64,000 nucleotides of DNA from Pseudomonas laurentiana (GTDB lineage Bacteria > Pseudomonadota > Gammaproteobacteria > Pseudomonadales > Pseudomonadaceae): assembly GCF_014648275.1 (NCBI RefSeq), contig NZ_BMQU01000013.1, forward strand, positions 1-64,000. The letters are read 5' to 3'. The position numbers and the translations under genes are program-made. The notes beneath the pieces are model-generated. The model had not been told where the DNA came from. It did not search any database and saw nothing but the letters and a program-made list of their open reading frames with translations. This document shows, piece after piece, positions 33,448 through 43,754 of this stretch; position 1 is the first letter of the stretch; the number at the start of each line of letters is the position of its first letter.

Positions 33448-35310
33448 ATGGCCCTACTGCAGATCGCTGAACCCGGTCAGAGCCCTCAGCCCCACCAGCG
33501 TCGTCTGGCGGTGGGCATCGACCTTGGCACCACCAATTCGCTGGTTGCTGCACTGCGCAGCGGCCTTTCCGAGCCACTGGCCGACGCCGAAGGGCGGGTT
33601 ATCCTGCCGTCTGCGGTGCGTTACCACGCTGACCATGTCGAGGTCGGGCATTCGGCCAAGGCGGCTGCGTCCAGCGATCCGCTCAATACCGTATTGTCGG
33701 TCAAGCGCCTGATGGGGCGTGGCCTGGCGGATGTCAAGCAATTGGGTGATCAGTTGCCTTACCGCTTTGTTGGCGGTGAGTCGCACATGCCATTCATCGA
33801 CACCGTGCAGGGTGCGAAAAGCCCGGTGGAGGTTTCGGCCGAGATCTTGCGCGTGCTGCGCCAGCGGGCTGAAGACACCCTCGGCGGTGAGCTGGTGGGT
33901 GCAGTGATCACCGTACCGGCGTATTTCGACGACGCTCAGCGCCAGGCCACCAAGGATGCCGCCAAGTTGGCGGGCCTCAACGTATTGCGCCTGCTGAACG
34001 AGCCGACGGCGGCTGCGGTCGCCTATGGCCTGGACCAGAATGCCGAAGGCCTGGTGGCCATCTATGACCTGGGTGGCGGAACCTTCGATATTTCCATCCT
34101 GCGACTGACCGGCGGTGTGTTCGAAGTGCTGGCCACCGGCGGCGACAGTGCGCTGGGTGGTGACGATTTCGATCACGCCATCGCCAGCTGGATCGTCGAG
34201 CAGGCGGGCCTGTCGGCTGATCTCGATCCGGGTGCGCAACGCCAGCTGCTGCAGGCGGCGTGTGTGGCGAAGGAAGCCCTGACGACTGCCGATAGCGTGC
34301 CGGTGGTGTACGGCCAATGGCAGGCAGTGCTGACCCGCGCAGCGTTCGATGCACTGATTGAACCCATGGTTGCCCGCAGCCTCAAGGCCTGCCGTCGCGC
34401 CGTGCGCGACAGTGGTATCGAGCTGGAAGAAGTGGGTGCGGTGGTGATGGTCGGTGGCTCCACCCGCGTACCGCGCGTGCGTGAAGCAGTGGGCGCGTTG
34501 TTTGGGCGTACGCCATTGACCGAAATCGACCCGGATCAGGTCGTGGCCATTGGTGCTGCCATTCAGGCGGATACCTTGGCGGGCAACCGTCGCGAAGGTG
34601 GCGAATTGCTGCTGCTTGACGTGATCCCGCTGTCCCTTGGTCTTGAGACCATGGGTGGCCTGATGGAGAAGGTGATCCCGCGTAACACCACGATTCCTGT
34701 GGCTCGCGCTCAGGAGTTCACCACCTATAAAGATGGCCAGACGGCCATGATGATTCACGTGCTGCAGGGTGAGCGAGAGCTGATCAGTGATTGCCGTTCC
34801 CTGGCGCGTTTTGAACTGCGAGGCATTCCGGCCATGGTCGCCGGTGCTGCGAAAATCCGTGTCACCTTCCAGGTTGATGCCGATGGCCTGCTCAGCGTAG
34901 CGGCCCGTGAACTGGGTTCGGGTGTCGAAGCCAGCATTCAGGTCAAGCCGTCCTACGGTCTGACCGACGGTGAAATCGCCCGCATGCTCAAGGATTCCTT
35001 CGAACACGCCGGTTTCGACAAGACCGCACGCCAGCTGCGCGAGCATCAGGTCGATGCCCAGCGCTTGATCGAAGCGGTGCAGGGCGCCCTGGATGTCGAT
35101 GGTGACCGTTTGCTCGATGCTGAAGAGCGTCTGGCGATCGAGCAGCAGATGCAAGACTTGCGTGAATTGATGACCGGTACCGATGGCGCGGCCATCGAGC
35201 AGCAGACCAAGCGTCTGTCGCAGGTGACCGATGCTTTTGCTGCCCGCCGCCTTGATTCGACGGTCAAAGCCGCGTTGGCCGGGCGCAACCTGAATGAGAT
35301 CGAGGAATAA
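33448..35310 (+). CDS. hscA: Hsp70-type chaperone HscA
   Basis: The 620-residue specialised Hsp70 releases clusters from IscU. ATPase motifs: [25 protein letters not shown] and [17 protein letters not shown]. The substrate-binding domain begins near [14 protein letters not shown]. Confidence 0.97.
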   Translation: MALLQIAEPGQSPQPHQRRLAVGIDLGTTNSLVAALRSGLSEPLADAEGRVILPSAVRYHADHVEVGHSAKAAASSDPLNTVLSVKRLMGRGLADVKQLGDQLPYRFVGGESHMPFIDTVQGAKSPVEVSAEILRVLRQRAEDTLGGELVGAVITVPAYFDDAQRQATKDAAKLAGLNVLRLLNEPTAAAVAYGLDQNAEGLVAIYDLGGGTFDISILRLTGGVFEVLATGGDSALGGDDFDHAIASWIVEQAGLSADLDPGAQRQLLQAACVAKEALTTADSVPVVYGQWQAVLTRAAFDALIEPMVARSLKACRRAVRDSGIELEEVGAVVMVGGSTRVPRVREAVGALFGRTPLTEIDPDQVVAIGAAIQADTLAGNRREGGELLLLDVIPLSLGLETMGGLMEKVIPRNTTIPVARAQEFTTYKDGQTAMMIHVLQGERELISDCRSLARFELRGIPAMVAGAAKIRVTFQVDADGLLSVAARELGSGVEASIQVKPSYGLTDGEIARMLKDSFEHAGFDKTARQLREHQVDAQRLIEAVQGALDVDGDRLLDAEERLAIEQQMQDLRELMTGTDGAAIEQQTKRLSQVTDAFAARRLDSTVKAALAGRNLNEIEE

Positions 35311-35313
35311 CTG

Positions 35314-35655
35314 ATGCCGCAGGTGATTTTTCTGCCCCACGAGAAGTTCTGTCCGGACGGTCTGGTGGTTGAGGTGGAACCGGGTACGAATATCCTGGAG
35401 CTGGCCCACGAGCACCATATCGAAATGGAAAGCGCATGTGGCGGCGTGTGTGCCTGCACCACCTGCCATTGCATCGTGCGGGAAGGTTTCGATTCGCTCG
35501 AGGAAGCTGACGAGCTCGAAGAAGACATGCTCGATAAGGCCTGGGGGCTTGAGAGTCAGTCGCGTCTGGCCTGTCAGGTGTTCGTCGGTGAGGAAGACCT
35601 GACTATCGAGATTCCGAAGTACACGATCAACCTGGCCGCCGAAGCGCCGCACTGA
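35314..35655 (+). CDS. fdx: ISC-type [2Fe-2S] ferredoxin
   Basis: The 113-residue ferredoxin donates electrons for cluster assembly. Cluster cysteines: ESACGGVCACTTC and later RLACQVFVG. It follows hscA by 3 bp. Confidence 0.97.
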   Translation: MPQVIFLPHEKFCPDGLVVEVEPGTNILELAHEHHIEMESACGGVCACTTCHCIVREGFDSLEEADELEEDMLDKAWGLESQSRLACQVFVGEEDLTIEIPKYTINLAAEAPH

Positions 35656-35669
35656 TTCAAGGAGCCATC

Positions 35670-35870
35670 ATGAGTCTGAAATGGGTTGATGTACTTGAAA
35701 TTGCAATCCAGCTTGCGGAAAGCAAGCCGGAAGTCGATCCTCGTTATGTGAACTTCGTCGATCTGCACCAGTGGGTGCTGGCATTGCCGGAATTCAGTGA
35801 CGATCCTCAGCGTGGCGGCGAGAAGGTTCTCGAAGCCATCCAGGCGGCCTGGATCGAAGAAGCCGACTGA
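35670..35870 (+). CDS. iscX: Fe-S assembly protein IscX
   Basis: The 66-residue acidic protein (KWVDVLEIAIQLAE, then DPRYVNFVDLHQWV) binds IscS and modulates its activity. Last gene of the isc operon. Confidence 0.96.
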   Translation: MSLKWVDVLEIAIQLAESKPEVDPRYVNFVDLHQWVLALPEFSDDPQRGGEKVLEAIQAAWIEEAD

Positions 35871-35900
35871 GTACGCTCGGCAGGTTAGGCAATCCCTCAG

Positions 35901-35931
35901 AACCCGCGTATAATTCGCGGGTTTAATTTTT
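35901..35931 (+). terminator. Terminator of the isc operon
   Basis: AACCCGCG and CGCGGGTT pair around loop TATAATT, followed by TAATTTTT. The loop contains TATAAT, so the element might also carry the -10 of an ndk promoter. Confidence 0.8.
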
Positions 35932-35960
35932 CGCTTCACTTACTGTTTCTGGAGTTTTCC

Positions 35961-36386
35961 ATGGCTGTTCAACGTACTTTCTCGATCATCAAGCCTGACG
36001 CAGTTGCCAAGAACGTTATCGGCGAGATCACCACTCGTTTCGAAAAAGCCGGCCTGCGCGTCGTCGCTTCGAAAATGAAACAACTGTCCAAAGCCGAAGC
36101 TGAAGGCTTCTACGCTGAGCACAGCGCCCGTGGTTTCTTCGGCGACCTGGTTGCTTTCATGACTTCCGGCCCAGTTGTTGTTCAGGTTCTGGAAGGCGAA
36201 AACGCCATCGCTCTGAACCGTGAGCTGATGGGCGCTACCAACCCTAAAGAAGCCGCTGCTGGCACCATCCGTGCTGACTTCGCTGAGTCCATCGACGCCA
36301 ACGCCGTACACGGTTCGGACTCCGAAGCCGCTGCTGCTCGCGAAATCGCTTACTTCTTCGCAGCTACTGAAGTAACCACTCGCTAA
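35961..36386 (+). CDS. ndk: Nucleoside diphosphate kinase
   Basis: The 141-residue enzyme balances NTP and dNTP pools. The phosphorylated histidine lies in [20 protein letters not shown] is the standard N-terminus. Codon use looks biased as in a highly expressed gene. Confidence 0.98.
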   Translation: MAVQRTFSIIKPDAVAKNVIGEITTRFEKAGLRVVASKMKQLSKAEAEGFYAEHSARGFFGDLVAFMTSGPVVVQVLEGENAIALNRELMGATNPKEAAAGTIRADFAESIDANAVHGSDSEAAAAREIAYFFAATEVTTR

Positions 36387-36414
36387 GCGAAGGCTGACGA
36401 GTGAGGGTGAATCC

Positions 36415-37560
36415 ATGACGACATCGACTGGCAAAATCAACCTGTTGGGTCTAACCCAGCCGGAAATGGAAAAATTCTTCGACTCAATCGGGGAGAAGCG
36501 CTTCCGTGCCGGTCAGGTCATGAAGTGGATTCACCACTTTGGCGTTGATGATTTCGACGCCATGACCAACGTCAGCAAGGCCTTGCGCGAAAAGCTCAAG
36601 GCCTGTGCCGAGGTTCGCGGTCCGGAAGTGGTCAGCGAGGACATCTCCAGCGACGGTACCCGTAAATGGGTGGTGCGCGTGGCGTCCGGCAGCTGCGTCG
36701 AGACCGTCTATATCCCCCAGGGCAAGCGTGGCACGCTGTGTGTCTCGTCCCAGGCCGGTTGCGCCCTGGACTGCAGCTTCTGCTCCACCGGCAAGCAAGG
36801 TTTCAACAGCAACCTCACCGCCGCCGAAGTGATCGGCCAGGTGTGGATTGCCAACAAGTCGTTCGGCACTGTACCGGCCAAGATCGACCGTGCCATCACC
36901 AACGTGGTGATGATGGGCATGGGCGAGCCGCTGCTGAACTTCGATAACGTCGTCGCCGCCATGCATTTGATGATGGACGACCTCGGCTACGGTATTTCCA
37001 AGCGCCGGGTGACCCTGTCCACCTCCGGCGTGGTACCGATGATCGATGAGCTGGCCAAGCACATCGACGTCTCCCTGGCCCTGTCGCTGCACGCGCCGAA
37101 TGATGCGCTGCGCAACGAACTGGTGCCGATCAACAAGAAGTACCCGCTCAGCGTGGTGCTCGACTCGTGCATGCGCTACATGTCCGAATTGGGCGAAAAG
37201 CGCGTACTGACCATCGAATACACCCTGCTCAAGGACGTTAACGACAAACTCGAACATGCTGTGGAAATGGCCGAGTTGTTGAAAGACGTTCCATGCAAGA
37301 TCAACCTGATCCCGTTCAACCCGTTCCCGCATTCCGGGTACGAGCGGCCGAGCAACAACGCTATCCGCCGTTTCCAGGATCACCTGCATCATGCCGGCTA
37401 CAACGTGACGGTGCGCACCACCCGTGGTGAAGACATCGACGCGGCCTGTGGTCAGTTGGTCGGCCAGGTCATGGACCGTACCCGCCGTAGCGAGCGTTAC
37501 ATCGCCGTTCGTCAGTTGAATGCCGACGGTGATGCGCCGAGCACGACCGCGCAGAACTGA
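36415..37560 (+). CDS. rlmN: 23S rRNA A2503 / tRNA A37 methyltransferase
   Basis: The 381-residue radical SAM enzyme makes 2-methyladenosine. The cluster motif is CALDCSFC, and the methyl-carrying cysteine is in IDAACGQL near the C-terminus. It lies between ndk and pilF. Confidence 0.97.
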   Translation: MTTSTGKINLLGLTQPEMEKFFDSIGEKRFRAGQVMKWIHHFGVDDFDAMTNVSKALREKLKACAEVRGPEVVSEDISSDGTRKWVVRVASGSCVETVYIPQGKRGTLCVSSQAGCALDCSFCSTGKQGFNSNLTAAEVIGQVWIANKSFGTVPAKIDRAITNVVMMGMGEPLLNFDNVVAAMHLMMDDLGYGISKRRVTLSTSGVVPMIDELAKHIDVSLALSLHAPNDALRNELVPINKKYPLSVVLDSCMRYMSELGEKRVLTIEYTLLKDVNDKLEHAVEMAELLKDVPCKINLIPFNPFPHSGYERPSNNAIRRFQDHLHHAGYNVTVRTTRGEDIDAACGQLVGQVMDRTRRSERYIAVRQLNADGDAPSTTAQN

Positions 37561-37573
37561 AGAGAGGATCTCT

Positions 37574-38332
37574 ATGACCCCACGCGCTGCACTGCCGATC
37601 CTGCTGGTCGCTCTGTTGGCAGGCTGCGCGTCGACCGTTGAGCCTGACGCGGCGGTCAGCAGCAAGGCGCGGGTCGAAGCGGTTCAGGCCTATGTGCAGT
37701 TGGGCCTGGGGTATTTGAAACAAGGTTTGACCGAGCGCGCCAAGTGGCCACTTAAAAAAGCCCTTGAACTCAATGCCGACGATGCCGACGCTCATGCGGC
37801 CCTGGCCCTGGTATTCCAGGCCGAAGGCGAGGCAGCGCTGGCGGAACAGCATTTTCGCAAGGCGCTGGCCCAGGCCCCGGACAACACCCGAATCAGTAAC
37901 AATTTCGGCAGCTTCCTTTATGCTCAAGGCCGCTACACCGATGCCGAGCAGATGTTTCGTCGCGCGGCGACCGATACCCTGTATCCTGAGCGCTCACGGG
38001 TGTTCGAAAGCCTGGGGCTGACCGCCCTGAAACTCGATCAGCGCGAGCAGGCGCGGGAATACCTGGAAAAAGCTTTACGGCTCAACCGTCACCAACCCCA
38101 TGCGTTGTTGGAAATGGCTGAGTTGTCTTACGAAGACAGGCATTATGTGCCGGCCCGAGACTTCTACGATCGTTTCAGCCAACTGAGCGACCCCACTGCC
38201 CGCAGCCTGCTGCTGGGCAGTCGTCTGGCAACGGTGTTTGAAGAATCGAACAAGGCCGCCGAGTTGGGCCTGCAATTACAACGACTTTATCCCGGTACGC
38301 CGGAATATCAGCAATACCTGTCGGAGCAATGA
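37574..38332 (+). CDS. pilF: Type IV pilus outer-membrane lipoprotein PilF
   Basis: The 252-residue protein has a lipoprotein signal (PILLVALLAGCAS) and then several TPR units (AYVQLGLGYLKQG, ADAHAALALVFQAEG). It is the pilotin for the PilQ secretin. I set the start at 37574 after AGAGGA; upstream ATG codons lie in rlmN. It overlaps rodZ. Confidence 0.93.
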   Translation: MTPRAALPILLVALLAGCASTVEPDAAVSSKARVEAVQAYVQLGLGYLKQGLTERAKWPLKKALELNADDADAHAALALVFQAEGEAALAEQHFRKALAQAPDNTRISNNFGSFLYAQGRYTDAEQMFRRAATDTLYPERSRVFESLGLTALKLDQREQAREYLEKALRLNRHQPHALLEMAELSYEDRHYVPARDFYDRFSQLSDPTARSLLLGSRLATVFEESNKAAELGLQLQRLYPGTPEYQQYLSEQ

Positions 38333-39387
38333 TGAAAGCGGCGCATCCCGAAGCAGTAGCAGCGACTCGCGAGAATCCCGGTGAGATTTTGCGTCAGGCC
38401 CGTGAAAACAGGGGCTGGTCGCAGGCCGAAGTGGCCCACAAGCTCAACCTGACCGTGAGCTCTCTGAACAATCTTGAAGCTGGCGCCTTCGACAAGCTGC
38501 CAGGGCATACCTTTGCCCGTGGTTACATCCGTGCTTATGCCAAGTTGCTGGACATGGATCAGGCGGCGCTGGTTCAGGCCTTTGACCAGTGCACCGGCAC
38601 CCACGCCCAGGGCAGTGATGTCCATGCGCTGGGGCGTATCGAAGAGCCTGTGCGGCTGTCACACAACATTTTGCGCGGCGTGAGCCTCGTATTGCTGCTG
38701 GCAGTGGTCGGCGGTGGTTATTTCTGGTGGCAGGATCAAAGCCGTCAGCGTGGCAAGGACCTGACCACGATTGCCATGGAGCATGTCGAGGTCGAGAGTG
38801 CCGATGGCACCACGCAAATTCACCCGCTGGACGAGCCGGAAGATCAAGCCGTCGACGCTTCGCAGCAACCGCAAAGCACCGACTTGAGCCTTGATCAGGC
38901 CCAGCCTGCCGAGGAAGCCCCGGCACCGGCGAGCGAGCCCGCACCTGCTGTGGCGCCCGCGGCTCCGGTGGCTGTGACGCCTGCCAAACCCGCCGTTGCG
39001 GCGGTCGTGCCGGCAACACCTGCGCCAGCAGCGCCGGTGGTACCCGTTGCGCCGAGCAAGCCAGCCGCACCGGTTGCGCCAGTTATCCAGGCCCCGGTCG
39101 CAGCACCCGCTGCTGTCGTCGCGGCTGCAGAGCCTGCGGTGGCCGGCAGTGGCAAGGTTCATATTCAGTTCAATGCGGATTGCTGGACGTCGGTCATCGA
39201 CGGCAACGGCAAAGTGTTGTTCAGTGCCATCAAGCGCAAGGGCGATAGCCTTGACGTCAGCGGCAAGCCACCGTTCGCGGTACGCTTCGGTTACGCCAAG
39301 GGCGTACAGCTGAGCTACAACGGTCAGCCCGTCGACCTTGCGCCGTTCACCAGTGGCGAGACCGCTCGCCTGAAGTTGGGGCAATAA
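38329..39387 (+). CDS. rodZ: Cell-shape protein RodZ
   Basis: The 352-residue protein has an N-terminal helix-turn-helix (ILRQARENRGWSQAEVAHKL) that binds MreB, one membrane segment (GVSLVLLLAVVGGGYFWW), a long Ala/Pro/Val-rich periplasmic linker (about residues 180-270) and a C-terminal beta domain (VHIQFNADCWTSVID). It overlaps the pilF stop. Confidence 0.94.
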   Translation: MMKAAHPEAVAATRENPGEILRQARENRGWSQAEVAHKLNLTVSSLNNLEAGAFDKLPGHTFARGYIRAYAKLLDMDQAALVQAFDQCTGTHAQGSDVHALGRIEEPVRLSHNILRGVSLVLLLAVVGGGYFWWQDQSRQRGKDLTTIAMEHVEVESADGTTQIHPLDEPEDQAVDASQQPQSTDLSLDQAQPAEEAPAPASEPAPAVAPAAPVAVTPAKPAVAAVVPATPAPAAPVVPVAPSKPAAPVAPVIQAPVAAPAAVVAAAEPAVAGSGKVHIQFNADCWTSVIDGNGKVLFSAIKRKGDSLDVSGKPPFAVRFGYAKGVQLSYNGQPVDLAPFTSGETARLKLGQ

Positions 39388-39390
39388 GTC

Positions 39391-40500
39391 ATGCACGGCG
39401 AATCTCCGATCAAACGGCGCGAATCCCGGAAAATCTGGGTAGGTAATGTTCCTGTCGGCGGCGATGCACCCATTGCCGTCCAGAGCATGACCAACACCGA
39501 TACCAACGATGTCGCGGCTACCGTGGCGCAGATCAACCGGCTGGTCGATGCCGGTGTCGACATCGTGCGTGTCTCGGTGCCGGACATGGACGCTGCCGAA
39601 GCGTTTGGCAAGATCAAGCAACAGGTCAGCGTGCCCTTGGTGGCTGACATCCACTTCGACTACCGCATTGCCTTGCGCGTGGCCGAGCTGGGTGTCGACT
39701 GCCTGCGTATCAACCCGGGCAACATTGGTCGTGAAGACCGTGTGCGCGCGGTGGTCGATGCAGCCCGCGACCGTGGTATTCCGATCCGTATTGGCGTCAA
39801 CGCCGGTTCGCTGGAAAAAGACCTGCAGAAAAAATACGGTGAACCGACCCCGGCTGCGCTGGTTGAGTCGGCCCTGCGCCATGTCGAACACCTTGACCGC
39901 CTGGACTTCCAGGACTTCAAGGTCAGCGTGAAGGCATCCGATGTGTTCATGGCCGTCGAAGCCTACCGTTTGCTCGCCAAGCAAATCATCCAGCCGTTGC
40001 ACCTGGGTATTACCGAAGCGGGTGGCCTGCGCTCGGGTACGGTTAAGTCGGCGGTTGGCCTGGGCATGCTGCTTGCCGAGGGGATTGGCGATACTATCCG
40101 CATCTCGCTGGCGGCCGATCCGGTCGAAGAAGTGAAGGTCGGCTACGACATCCTCAAGTCGCTGCACCTGCGTTCGCGTGGCATCAACTTCATCGCCTGC
40201 CCGAGTTGTTCACGGCAGAATTTCGACGTGGTCAAGACCATGAACGAGCTGGAAGGGCGCCTGGAAGACTTGCTGGTGCCGCTGGATGTCGCGGTCATCG
40301 GTTGTGTGGTCAACGGCCCTGGCGAAGCCAAGGAAGCCCATGTCGGGCTGACCGGTGGTACGCCGAACCTGATCTACATCGATGGCAAGCCGGCGCAGAA
40401 ACTGACCAATGACAACCTGGTGGATGAGCTGGAAAAGCTGATCCGCCAGAAAGCGGCCGAGAAGGCCGAGGCCGACGCGGCGCTGATCGCCCGCGGCTGA
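39391..40500 (+). CDS. ispG: 4-hydroxy-3-methylbut-2-enyl diphosphate synthase
   Basis: The 369-residue [4Fe-4S] enzyme acts in the MEP isoprenoid pathway. Cluster cysteines are in [10 protein letters not shown] and [10 protein letters not shown]. The N-terminus ([20 protein letters not shown]) is standard. Three bases separate it from rodZ. Confidence 0.97.
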   Translation: MHGESPIKRRESRKIWVGNVPVGGDAPIAVQSMTNTDTNDVAATVAQINRLVDAGVDIVRVSVPDMDAAEAFGKIKQQVSVPLVADIHFDYRIALRVAELGVDCLRINPGNIGREDRVRAVVDAARDRGIPIRIGVNAGSLEKDLQKKYGEPTPAALVESALRHVEHLDRLDFQDFKVSVKASDVFMAVEAYRLLAKQIIQPLHLGITEAGGLRSGTVKSAVGLGMLLAEGIGDTIRISLAADPVEEVKVGYDILKSLHLRSRGINFIACPSCSRQNFDVVKTMNELEGRLEDLLVPLDVAVIGCVVNGPGEAKEAHVGLTGGTPNLIYIDGKPAQKLTNDNLVDELEKLIRQKAAEKAEADAALIARG

Positions 40501-40523
40501 CACCGTATCGCTAAGGATTTCCC

Positions 40524-41813
40524 GTGAGTAAATCGCTGCAAGCCATCCGTGGCATGAACGACATCCTGCCTGAGCAGACCCCGCTTTGGCGCTATTTTGA
40601 AAACACCGTGGCCGGTCTGCTGGACACCTACGGCTATCGCCAGATCCGTACGCCGATTGTCGAGTTCACCGAGCTGTTCAAACGCTCGATCGGTGAAGTG
40701 ACCGACATCGTCGAGAAGGAGATGTATACCTTTGCCGACCGTAACGGCGACTCGCTGACCCTGCGCCCAGAAGGCACGGCGGCCTGTGTTCGCGCGGTGC
40801 TGGAGCACGGCATCAGTGGCGGTGGTCAGGTACAGAAACTGTGGTACATCGGTCAGATGTTCCGTCACGAGCGTCCGCAGAAGGGTCGCTACCGTCAGTT
40901 CCATCAGATCGGTGTCGAGGTCTTCAACCTCGACGGTCCGGACATTGACGCCGAACTGATCGTCCTGACCTGGCGCCTGTGGGGCCTGCTGGGCATTCGC
41001 GACGCCGTGAAGCTTGAGCTGAACAGCCTGGGTACCAGCGAAGCCCGTGCCCGCTACCGCGATGCCCTGGTCGAGTTCCTCTCTGCACGTCTGAGCGAAC
41101 TGGACGAAGACAGCCAGCGCCGCCTGAAAAGCAACCCGCTGCGTATCCTCGACAGCAAGGACCCGAACACCCAGGCCGTACTGGTCGGTGCGCCGAAGCT
41201 CGAGGAATACCTGGACGAAGAGTCCCGCGTGCATTTCGAAGGCCTGAAGGCGCGTCTGGATGCTGCTGGCATCCCTTATGTCATCAACACCAAGCTGGTC
41301 CGTGGCCTGGACTACTACAGCAAGACCGTATTCGAGTGGGTCACTGACAAACTCGGTTCCCAGGGGACGGTGTGCGCAGGTGGCCGTTACGACGGCCTGG
41401 TCGAGCAGATGGGCGGCAAGCCGACCCCGGGCGTTGGTTTCGCCATGGGTATCGAGCGTCTGATTCTGCTGCTGGAAACCCTGGAGCAGATCCCCGAGTC
41501 GATCAACCGTCAGGTGGATGTCTACCTGTGCGCATTCGGCGAGCAGGCCGAGTTGGCGGGCCTGACCCTGAGCGAGAAGTTGCGTGACCGCCTGCCGGGC
41601 CTGCGTCTGCAGGTGAACGCCGGTGGTGGCAGCTTCAAGAGCCAGTTCAAGAAAGCCGACAAGAGCGCAGCGCTGTTCGCCTTGATCCTGGGGGACGACG
41701 AACTGGCGCAACAAGTGGTAGGTTTCAAACCCCTGCGTGGTCAGGGCGAACAACAAAACATTGCCTGGGATGCTCTGGCCGAGCACCTGGAAGCTTCCCT
41801 CGCGCAGGCGTGA
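40524..41813 (+). CDS. hisS: Histidyl-tRNA synthetase
   Basis: The 429-residue class II synthetase has motif 1 around [15 protein letters not shown], motif 2 in [17 protein letters not shown] and motif 3 in [27 protein letters not shown] is the histidine-specific loop. Confidence 0.98.
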   Translation: MSKSLQAIRGMNDILPEQTPLWRYFENTVAGLLDTYGYRQIRTPIVEFTELFKRSIGEVTDIVEKEMYTFADRNGDSLTLRPEGTAACVRAVLEHGISGGGQVQKLWYIGQMFRHERPQKGRYRQFHQIGVEVFNLDGPDIDAELIVLTWRLWGLLGIRDAVKLELNSLGTSEARARYRDALVEFLSARLSELDEDSQRRLKSNPLRILDSKDPNTQAVLVGAPKLEEYLDEESRVHFEGLKARLDAAGIPYVINTKLVRGLDYYSKTVFEWVTDKLGSQGTVCAGGRYDGLVEQMGGKPTPGVGFAMGIERLILLLETLEQIPESINRQVDVYLCAFGEQAELAGLTLSEKLRDRLPGLRLQVNAGGGSFKSQFKKADKSAALFALILGDDELAQQVVGFKPLRGQGEQQNIAWDALAEHLEASLAQA

Positions 41814-41852
41814 AGCGGGTCAACAGCCGATTTGGTGAAAAGGAGTATTGGG

Positions 41853-42494
41853 GTGTCGAGTACCGATGATGAACAGCTGGCGGCATTCAAGGACTGGTGG
41901 CAGCGTAACGGCAAGCCACTGGTAACCGGTGGCCTGCTGGCGCTGGTGGTGGTATTCGGCTGGCAGGCCTGGCAAAAGTACCAGGGCAATCAGTCGCAAG
42001 GCGCCTCCAACCTCTACCAGGCGTTGCTGGAAACGACCCTCACGCCGAGTGGTCAGCCTGACACTGCCAAGGTTGCCGAGCTGTCCGGCAAGCTCAAGAG
42101 CGAGTTCGCTGGTTCTGCCTATGCGCAGTACGCCAGCCTGTTCGTGGCCAAGGTTGCGGTTGAAAGCGGCAAGCTTGATGACGCGGCGGCCGAGCTCAAG
42201 AGCGTGATGGACAAGCCGGCCGACGCGACCCTGGGCGAGATCGCCCGTCAGCGTCTGGCCCGTGTTCTGGCTGCACAGAACAAGGCTGAAGAAGCCTTGA
42301 AGCTGCTTGATGGCGATGCCGACAAAGCATTCCTGGCCAGCCGCGAAGAGCTCAAGGGCGATCTGCTGGTGCAACTGGGCCGCAGTGCTGATGCCCACAG
42401 TGCCTATGAGAAAGCCAAGGCCGCGCTGTCTGACGATGCCGCCATTGGCGGCCTGCAACTCAAGCTCGACGACCTGGCCAAAGGGGATGCCTGA
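41853..42494 (+). CDS. yfgM: YfgM-type periplasmic TPR chaperone / Sec ancillary protein
   Basis: The 213-residue protein starts at GTG 41853, nine bases after AAGGAG. It has a cytoplasmic tip (STDDEQLAAFKDWWQRNGK), one membrane segment (LVTGGLLALVVVFGWQAW) and a TPR-like periplasmic domain. In other bacteria it links SecYEG with periplasmic chaperones. Its end overlaps the bamB start. Confidence 0.92.
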   Translation: MSSTDDEQLAAFKDWWQRNGKPLVTGGLLALVVVFGWQAWQKYQGNQSQGASNLYQALLETTLTPSGQPDTAKVAELSGKLKSEFAGSAYAQYASLFVAKVAVESGKLDDAAAELKSVMDKPADATLGEIARQRLARVLAAQNKAEEALKLLDGDADKAFLASREELKGDLLVQLGRSADAHSAYEKAKAALSDDAAIGGLQLKLDDLAKGDA

Positions 42495-43638
42495 CGTGAT
42501 CGCATGGAAACCTGCCGCAGTGCTGGCCCTGGCTCTTCTGGCCGTGGGTTGCAGCAGCAACAGTAAAAAGGAACTGCCGCCGGCCGAACTGACTTCGTTT
42601 ACCGAAGAAGTGGTGCTGAAAAAGCAATGGAGTCGTTCGATCGGTGACGGTCAGGGCGAGACCTTCAATATGCTCGTTCCGGCTATCGAGAACGACCGTA
42701 TCTACGCCGCTGATGTCAACGGCCTGGTGATGGGCCTCGACCGCCTGAACGGCGACGTGATCTGGAAGAAGAAACTGGAGCTGCCGGTTTCCGGCGCCGT
42801 GGGTGTTGGCTATGGCCTGGTCATGCTCGGTACCCTCAAGGGTGATGTCATTGCCCTGGATGCCAGCACCGGCGAAGAAAAGTGGCGCTCGCGCGTTACC
42901 AGTGAAGTACTGGCACCGCCAGCGACCAACGGTGACGTGGTTGTCGTTCAGACTCAGGACGACCGTGTGATCGGTCTGGATGCCAGCACGGGTGACCGCC
43001 GCTGGATCTACGAAAGCACTCCGGCCGTACTGACCCTGCGTGGTACAGGTGCGCCGATTGTAACCAACCGTCTGGCCGTTGCCGGGCTGTCGACCGGCAA
43101 GGTCATCGCGCTTGATACCCAGAACGGCGTGCCGGTCTGGGAACAGCGCGTAGCCATCCCGCAAGGCCGTTCCGAGCTGGACCGTGTTGTGGACATCGAC
43201 GGCGGCTTGCTGCTGTCGGGTGGTGTGATCTACGTTGCTAGCTACCAGGGACGTGTTGCCGGCCTGGAACTGGAAAGTGGCCGTGTGCTCTGGCAGCGTG
43301 ATGCTTCCAGTTCCGCGGGTGTCGCCCAAGGTTTTGGTAACGTCTACGTGAGCGAAGCAACAGGCACGGTCGAAGGTATCGACGAGCGTTCGTCCACGGC
43401 GTTGTGGAGCAACGATTCGCTGGCACGTCGTCAGCTGTCGGCACCTGAGGTGTTCTCCAGCTATGTGGCAGTCGGTGATCTGGAAGGCTACCTGCACCTG
43501 CTGAGCCAGGTCGATGGTCGTTTCGTTGGCCGTGAGCGCATCGACAGTGACGGCCTGCGCGCGCGTCCGCTGGTCGTGGGTGACACGATTTATGTGTATG
43601 GCAACAGCGGCAAGCTGGAAGCGCTGACCATTCGCTAA
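42487..43638 (+). CDS. bamB: Outer-membrane assembly lipoprotein BamB
   Basis: The 383-residue product has a lipoprotein signal (ALALLAVGCSSNSK) and an eight-bladed beta-propeller of PQQ-like repeats (ALDASTGEEKWRSRV, GLDASTGDRRWIYES). It is part of the BAM complex. I set the start at ATG 42487 inside yfgM; GTG 42496 is an alternative. Confidence 0.94.
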   Translation: MPDVIAWKPAAVLALALLAVGCSSNSKKELPPAELTSFTEEVVLKKQWSRSIGDGQGETFNMLVPAIENDRIYAADVNGLVMGLDRLNGDVIWKKKLELPVSGAVGVGYGLVMLGTLKGDVIALDASTGEEKWRSRVTSEVLAPPATNGDVVVVQTQDDRVIGLDASTGDRRWIYESTPAVLTLRGTGAPIVTNRLAVAGLSTGKVIALDTQNGVPVWEQRVAIPQGRSELDRVVDIDGGLLLSGGVIYVASYQGRVAGLELESGRVLWQRDASSSAGVAQGFGNVYVSEATGTVEGIDERSSTALWSNDSLARRQLSAPEVFSSYVAVGDLEGYLHLLSQVDGRFVGRERIDSDGLRARPLVVGDTIYVYGNSGKLEALTIR

Positions 43639-43698
43639 GTCTATGCTTGAGGCCTGCAAGGGCCTCGGGTTGCGGCACGTTGGTGCCGTCCGAACTCC

Positions 43699-43731
43699 GG
43701 CCGCTGCTGTGCAGCGGCCTTTGTATTTTTT
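43699..43731 (+). terminator. Terminator after bamB
   Basis: GGCCGCTGC-TGT-GCAGCGGCC is a perfect nine-pair stem followed by TTTGTATTTTTT. Confidence 0.88.
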
Positions 43732-43754
43732 GAATTTACGCAGTGGAGAGCCGC

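Noticed and set aside
33454-35652. 732-codon open frame antisense to hscA and fdx
   Set aside because: It is the mirror of two certain genes, His- and Gln-rich low-complexity translation, with no start signal.
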